Assembly (NCBI GenBank): GCA_023257935.1
Contig: JALRAZ010000117.1
Location: forward strand, 1-32,738
Source of the DNA: Verrucomicrobiota bacterium
Lineage (GTDB): Bacteria; Verrucomicrobiota; Verrucomicrobiia; Limisphaerales; AAA164-E04
Direction: 5' to 3'
Length of the DNA stretch: 32,738 bases
The notes under the pieces were generated by a model. It ran no database searches. It saw nothing but the letters and a program-made list of their open reading frames with translations, and was not told the origin of the DNA. Position numbers and translations under genes: made by a program. Positions 30,428 to 32,738 of this stretch are shown piece by piece (position 1 is the stretch's first letter; each line of letters starts with the position of its first letter).

Positions 30428-31051
30428 ATGACTCCTGACCTAAAAACCAAAATGTCTGCCGAGGAATTTGTCGCTATGGAACGACACACCGGTCTTCGAG
30501 CTGAATGGCTCGATGGAGGTGTCTACGCGATTGCTGGCGGCTCCCATCTGCATTGGCTTCTGGCAACCAATATCGCCGGCGAATTGCGGCATCGACTCAA
30601 AAACAGCGAGAGTCATGTACTCAATAGCGGTATGCGTTTGAAAGTGGCTACCACAAGTCTTTATGCCCACCCTGATGTCACCATCGTGCAGGGGGCAGCG
30701 GCATTTGAAGATGGGAATCAGGATACACTACTGAATCCAAAAGTCCTCATCGAAGTGCTTTCCGATCAGACAGCGGCTTGGGATCGAGGCGGCAAGTTTT
30801 GGCACTACCGCCAACTGGAATCACTTTCAGACTACATCCTTGTCTCACAGGAGACGAGATTGGCCGATCATTACACCCGGCAACCCAATGGTTCCTGGAT
30901 GCTCAAGACTGTCGAAGGAGAGGACGGCATCATTCAGCTCACATCCATCAAGACTCAACTACCTCTGGTTGAGGTTTACGCCAATACCAAGGTGCCTCAC
31001 AACCAGGCACCTGCCGCCAACAAACCCCATCATCCTCAGGTTAAGGCCTGA
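30428..31051 (+). CDS. Uma2-family (DUF820) restriction-endonuclease-fold protein
   Basis: 207 residues. The Uma2 pattern is clear: MSAEEFVAMERHTGLRAEWLDG at the N-terminus, AGGSHLHWLLATNIAGELRHRL, a PD-(D/E)xK core of HPDVTIV (Asp), VLIEVLSDQT (Glu) and WDRGGKFWHYRQLESLSDYILV (Lys). This family is nuclease-like, common in Cyanobacteria and abundant as paralogues in some Planctomycetes and Verrucomicrobia; its role is unknown and often thought to involve mobile elements. Here it sits between two sugar-metabolism genes, 16 nt before the isomerase. The C-terminal 20 residues are a low-complexity Pro/His/Lys tail. Confidence 0.88.
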   Translation: MTPDLKTKMSAEEFVAMERHTGLRAEWLDGGVYAIAGGSHLHWLLATNIAGELRHRLKNSESHVLNSGMRLKVATTSLYAHPDVTIVQGAAAFEDGNQDTLLNPKVLIEVLSDQTAAWDRGGKFWHYRQLESLSDYILVSQETRLADHYTRQPNGSWMLKTVEGEDGIIQLTSIKTQLPLVEVYANTKVPHNQAPAANKPHHPQVKA

Positions 31052-31067
31052 AAACCCACAAATATCC

Positions 31068-31943
31068 ATGATTTTTACCGGCATTACCGACGAAGCAGGT
31101 GCCCATATCGACACCCAAATCAAAGCAGTCAAGGAATTGGGCTGGGAAACAATCGAAGCCAGATCAGTTGAAGTAACCGGCTTTCCCAAAGCCAACCTAC
31201 ACGATATCCCTGATGCAGCCTTTGATGTGGTTGAAGAAAAGCTCAAGGATGCAGGAGTCGGTGTTTACTGCTTTGGCTCCACCATTGCCAACTGGGGTAA
31301 GCGTATCGATGATCCCTTCGATCTCTCAGAAGTCGAGCGTGCCATTCCCAGAATGCAGCGTCTTGGCACCCAATATGTGCGTATCATGAGCTATGCGGTC
31401 AGAGAGGGTGCCGATCAAATGGAAGCTGAACGCTTTCATCGGCTACGAGAGATCACCCGCCGATTTTTGGATGCCGGCCTGACACCGGTTCACGAAAACT
31501 GCATGAACTATGGCGGCATGAGCTGGCAGCATGCGCTCAAACTGCTGGAAAACGTACCAGGCTTGAAATGGGTTTTTGACACAGCCAATCCAGTCTTCAA
31601 CGACGATCGCAGCAAACCCGCCCCTCAACCAAAACAAGATCCTTGGGAATTCTGGACTCACTTGAAGGAGCATACGGTTCACATCCATGTCAAAGACGCC
31701 ATCTGGGATCCTGCCAAGAATGATGCGGACTACACCCTTCCTGGCAAGGGTGATGGAGCCGTTCGGCGCATCCTCACCGACGCCATCACATCAGGTTACG
31801 ATCAGGGGATTTCAATCGAACCCCATCTGGCCGTGGTTTTCCATGATGATTCAGTCAAAGCCAGCGATGAGGAGATCTACGAAAGTTTCGTGGATTACGG
31901 CAAGGCCCTGATGGCACTGGTTGAGTCCATCAAAGAAGGCTGA
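31068..31943 (+). CDS. Sugar phosphate isomerase/epimerase (xylose-isomerase-like TIM barrel)
   Basis: 291 residues from ATG 31068. The frame is open upstream, but homology starts at MIFTGITDEAGAHIDTQIKAVKELGW. An AP-endonuclease-2 type TIM barrel: LGWETIEARSVE, YVRIMSYAV, TPVHENCMNYGG (metal-binding Glu of HEN), KWVFDTANPV (Asp), TVHIHVKDAIW and a late SIEPHL (Glu). These are the metal ligands of sugar isomerases/epimerases such as the IolE/IolI and D-tagatose epimerase groups. The substrate is not determinable. The operon with the Gfo/Idh/MocA dehydrogenase suggests paired oxidation and epimerisation or dehydration of a sugar or inositol. Confidence 0.9.
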   Translation: MIFTGITDEAGAHIDTQIKAVKELGWETIEARSVEVTGFPKANLHDIPDAAFDVVEEKLKDAGVGVYCFGSTIANWGKRIDDPFDLSEVERAIPRMQRLGTQYVRIMSYAVREGADQMEAERFHRLREITRRFLDAGLTPVHENCMNYGGMSWQHALKLLENVPGLKWVFDTANPVFNDDRSKPAPQPKQDPWEFWTHLKEHTVHIHVKDAIWDPAKNDADYTLPGKGDGAVRRILTDAITSGYDQGISIEPHLAVVFHDDSVKASDEEIYESFVDYGKALMALVESIKEG

Positions 31944-32062
31944 TCGGAGACAGGATTGGCGAAACGATGCAGCTGGGAATGCATCGAAAGAGCTCCGCGA
32001 CAAGGGCTAGGAGCCATCCAATGATTCCTGTTCAGTGACCGGGCACCGGCAAACCGGTTTGG

Positions 32063-32485
32063 CTATTGCCCAGCAATCGATTCAATCTGGATGTGTTTGG
32101 TCGAAGCGCCCGATGCCGAAGGGACTTCAATCATGAGGAAGCCGTTTTCATAAAGGGCGCGAGCCTCATCTAGGTCATAGCCGGATGGTAATTCGATGGA
32201 AGTTTCGAAATAACCGAAATGCACCTCCATCAACAAAAACTTACTGCGTGAGGGGCGAGATTGATCGGGTCTCATCCCACTGATCCTGAGCAGGTTTCCT
32301 TCCGCTTTGAGCTGCAGGTCTTCCCGCCGCATCCCAGCGATTTCAACTCGGATGACCAAACCACCCTCCTGCTCATAGACATCCGTATTAGGAGACCAAT
32401 TACTCTCAGACATAAACAAGTTCGATGCGTTCAGTGACGACAATTCCTCGCGGCACTGCCCTTGATTCCAATGCGTAAACCCCAT
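32063..32485 (-). CDS. Small heat-shock protein (Hsp20/alpha-crystallin)
   Basis: 140 residues from ATG 32485, or 116 from ATG 32413 (MSESNWSPNTDVYEQEGG), which is a common style of start in this family. The alpha-crystallin domain runs from TDVYEQEGGLVIRVEIAGMRREDLQL to YENGFLMIEVPS, including the conserved ENGxL motif. The tail has a short IxI-type motif (HIQIES) that would pack into a groove of a neighbour subunit. It is a holdase chaperone, forming oligomers in the cytoplasm. Its 3' end converges on the isomerase gene with 119 nt between, which shows only a weak hairpin (32045-32058). No CIRCE-type element is visible upstream. Confidence 0.88.
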   Translation of the reverse strand: MGFTHWNQGQCREELSSLNASNLFMSESNWSPNTDVYEQEGGLVIRVEIAGMRREDLQLKAEGNLLRISGMRPDQSRPSRSKFLLMEVHFGYFETSIELPSGYDLDEARALYENGFLMIEVPSASGASTKHIQIESIAGQ

Positions 32486-32541
32486 GACATAAACAGCTAA
32501 TGTTACAACTTACCCATGACGACTCCCTACACGGATCCACA

Positions 32542-32582
32542 CCATGCGGACTAATCAACCCCCTCATTACCGGCCCGCATGG
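32542..32582. promoter_or_regulatory. Perfect 8-bp inverted repeat upstream of the Hsp20 gene
   Basis: CCATGCGG (32542-32549) and CCGCATGG (32575-32582) flank a 25-nt spacer. It lies 57-97 nt upstream of the Hsp20 ATG and could be a regulator site or part of a leader structure. The remaining sequence to the window end (32583-32738) is AT-rich and shows no gene I can support. Confidence 0.3.
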
Positions 32583-32738
32583 GGTCGATCATGGGCTGAG
32601 AGGGCATAACGACAATCGTATAACATATTCGATTTCTCGATTTTCGCAACCGGTTCTTTCAGCTCAAAAGGTTTGATGGTTTCTTTGATTTTAACGATGA
32701 AGTGTCAAAATTTGATGTTTTGATGGCTTTTTAGTTGT

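Noticed and set aside
32045-32058. Terminator between the isomerase and hsp20 genes
   Set aside because: The stem is only 5 bp with a 4-nt loop and only a short T run, so too weak to call.

Overview
The window looks like chromosomal DNA of a Gram-negative bacterium, most plausibly of the Verrucomicrobiota/PVC group. The signs are a KDO/LPS-transport block (kdsA, an LptA/OstA-like protein, lptB) joined directly to hprK and ptsH, a lysine/arginine-rich S21, many TTG/GTG starts with few clear Shine-Dalgarno sites, and verrucomicrobial-style small proteins (FHA, zinc ribbon, Uma2). The phylum is an inference from gene content; no 16S is present. I see no tRNA, rRNA, CRISPR array, insertion sequence or prophage.

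Layout. (1) 1-1303: the start of a secreted PEP-CTERM-style surface protein (minus, cut by the window edge), a possible small gene overlapping it by ATGA, and a divergent small lipoprotein. (2) 1306-11941, all minus: a surface-polysaccharide and signalling block. In order of transcription it holds a CorA transporter, a PAS histidine kinase, a small ORF, an NtrC-class response regulator, a GT39-like membrane glycosyltransferase, a beta-barrel outer-membrane protein with its own promoter and terminator, and then a Wzz/BY-kinase, a Wza-type lipoprotein and a tail-anchored FHA protein. It resembles the regulator plus export part of exosortase-type EPS loci, but no exosortase, flippase or polymerase is in view. 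(3) 12105-12895: rpsT and a gene-free stretch of about 460 nt with a second terminator and a switch-like hairpin pair. (4) 12896-13360: a zinc-ribbon protein. (5) 13470-18453, plus: kdsA, a very large LptA-like protein, lptB, hprK, ptsH. (6) 18457-20408, minus: a 98-aa helical protein, a TatD-like hydrolase and a YmdB phosphodiesterase. (7) 20516-22687: a GNAT-like membrane-anchored protein (plus) converging on cupin-glutaredoxin-lipA (minus). (8) 22824-26055, plus: a translationally coupled trio of an XRE-HTH protein with an unrecognised C-terminal region, a glucuronokinase-like GHMP kinase and a GalU-type UDP-sugar pyrophosphorylase. (9) 26052-28886, minus: rpsU and the hrpB helicase. (10) 29149-31943, plus: a Gfo/Idh/MocA oxidoreductase, a Uma2-family protein and a sugar isomerase/epimerase. 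(11) 32063-32485, minus: a small heat-shock protein.

How they fit together. Much of the window serves the cell envelope: KDO synthesis, LPS transport, polysaccharide export with a tyrosine kinase, and UDP-sugar supply. It is overlaid with phospho-signalling (two-component system, BY-kinase, FHA, HprK/HPr). The best candidate for an undescribed system is the 22824-26055 operon. There an HTH protein with an unrecognised, possibly ligand-binding body is fused by 4-nt overlaps to a sugar-1-kinase and a nucleotidyltransferase, and it is transcribed from a divergent promoter region with overlapping -10 boxes and three spaced TTAGG repeats.
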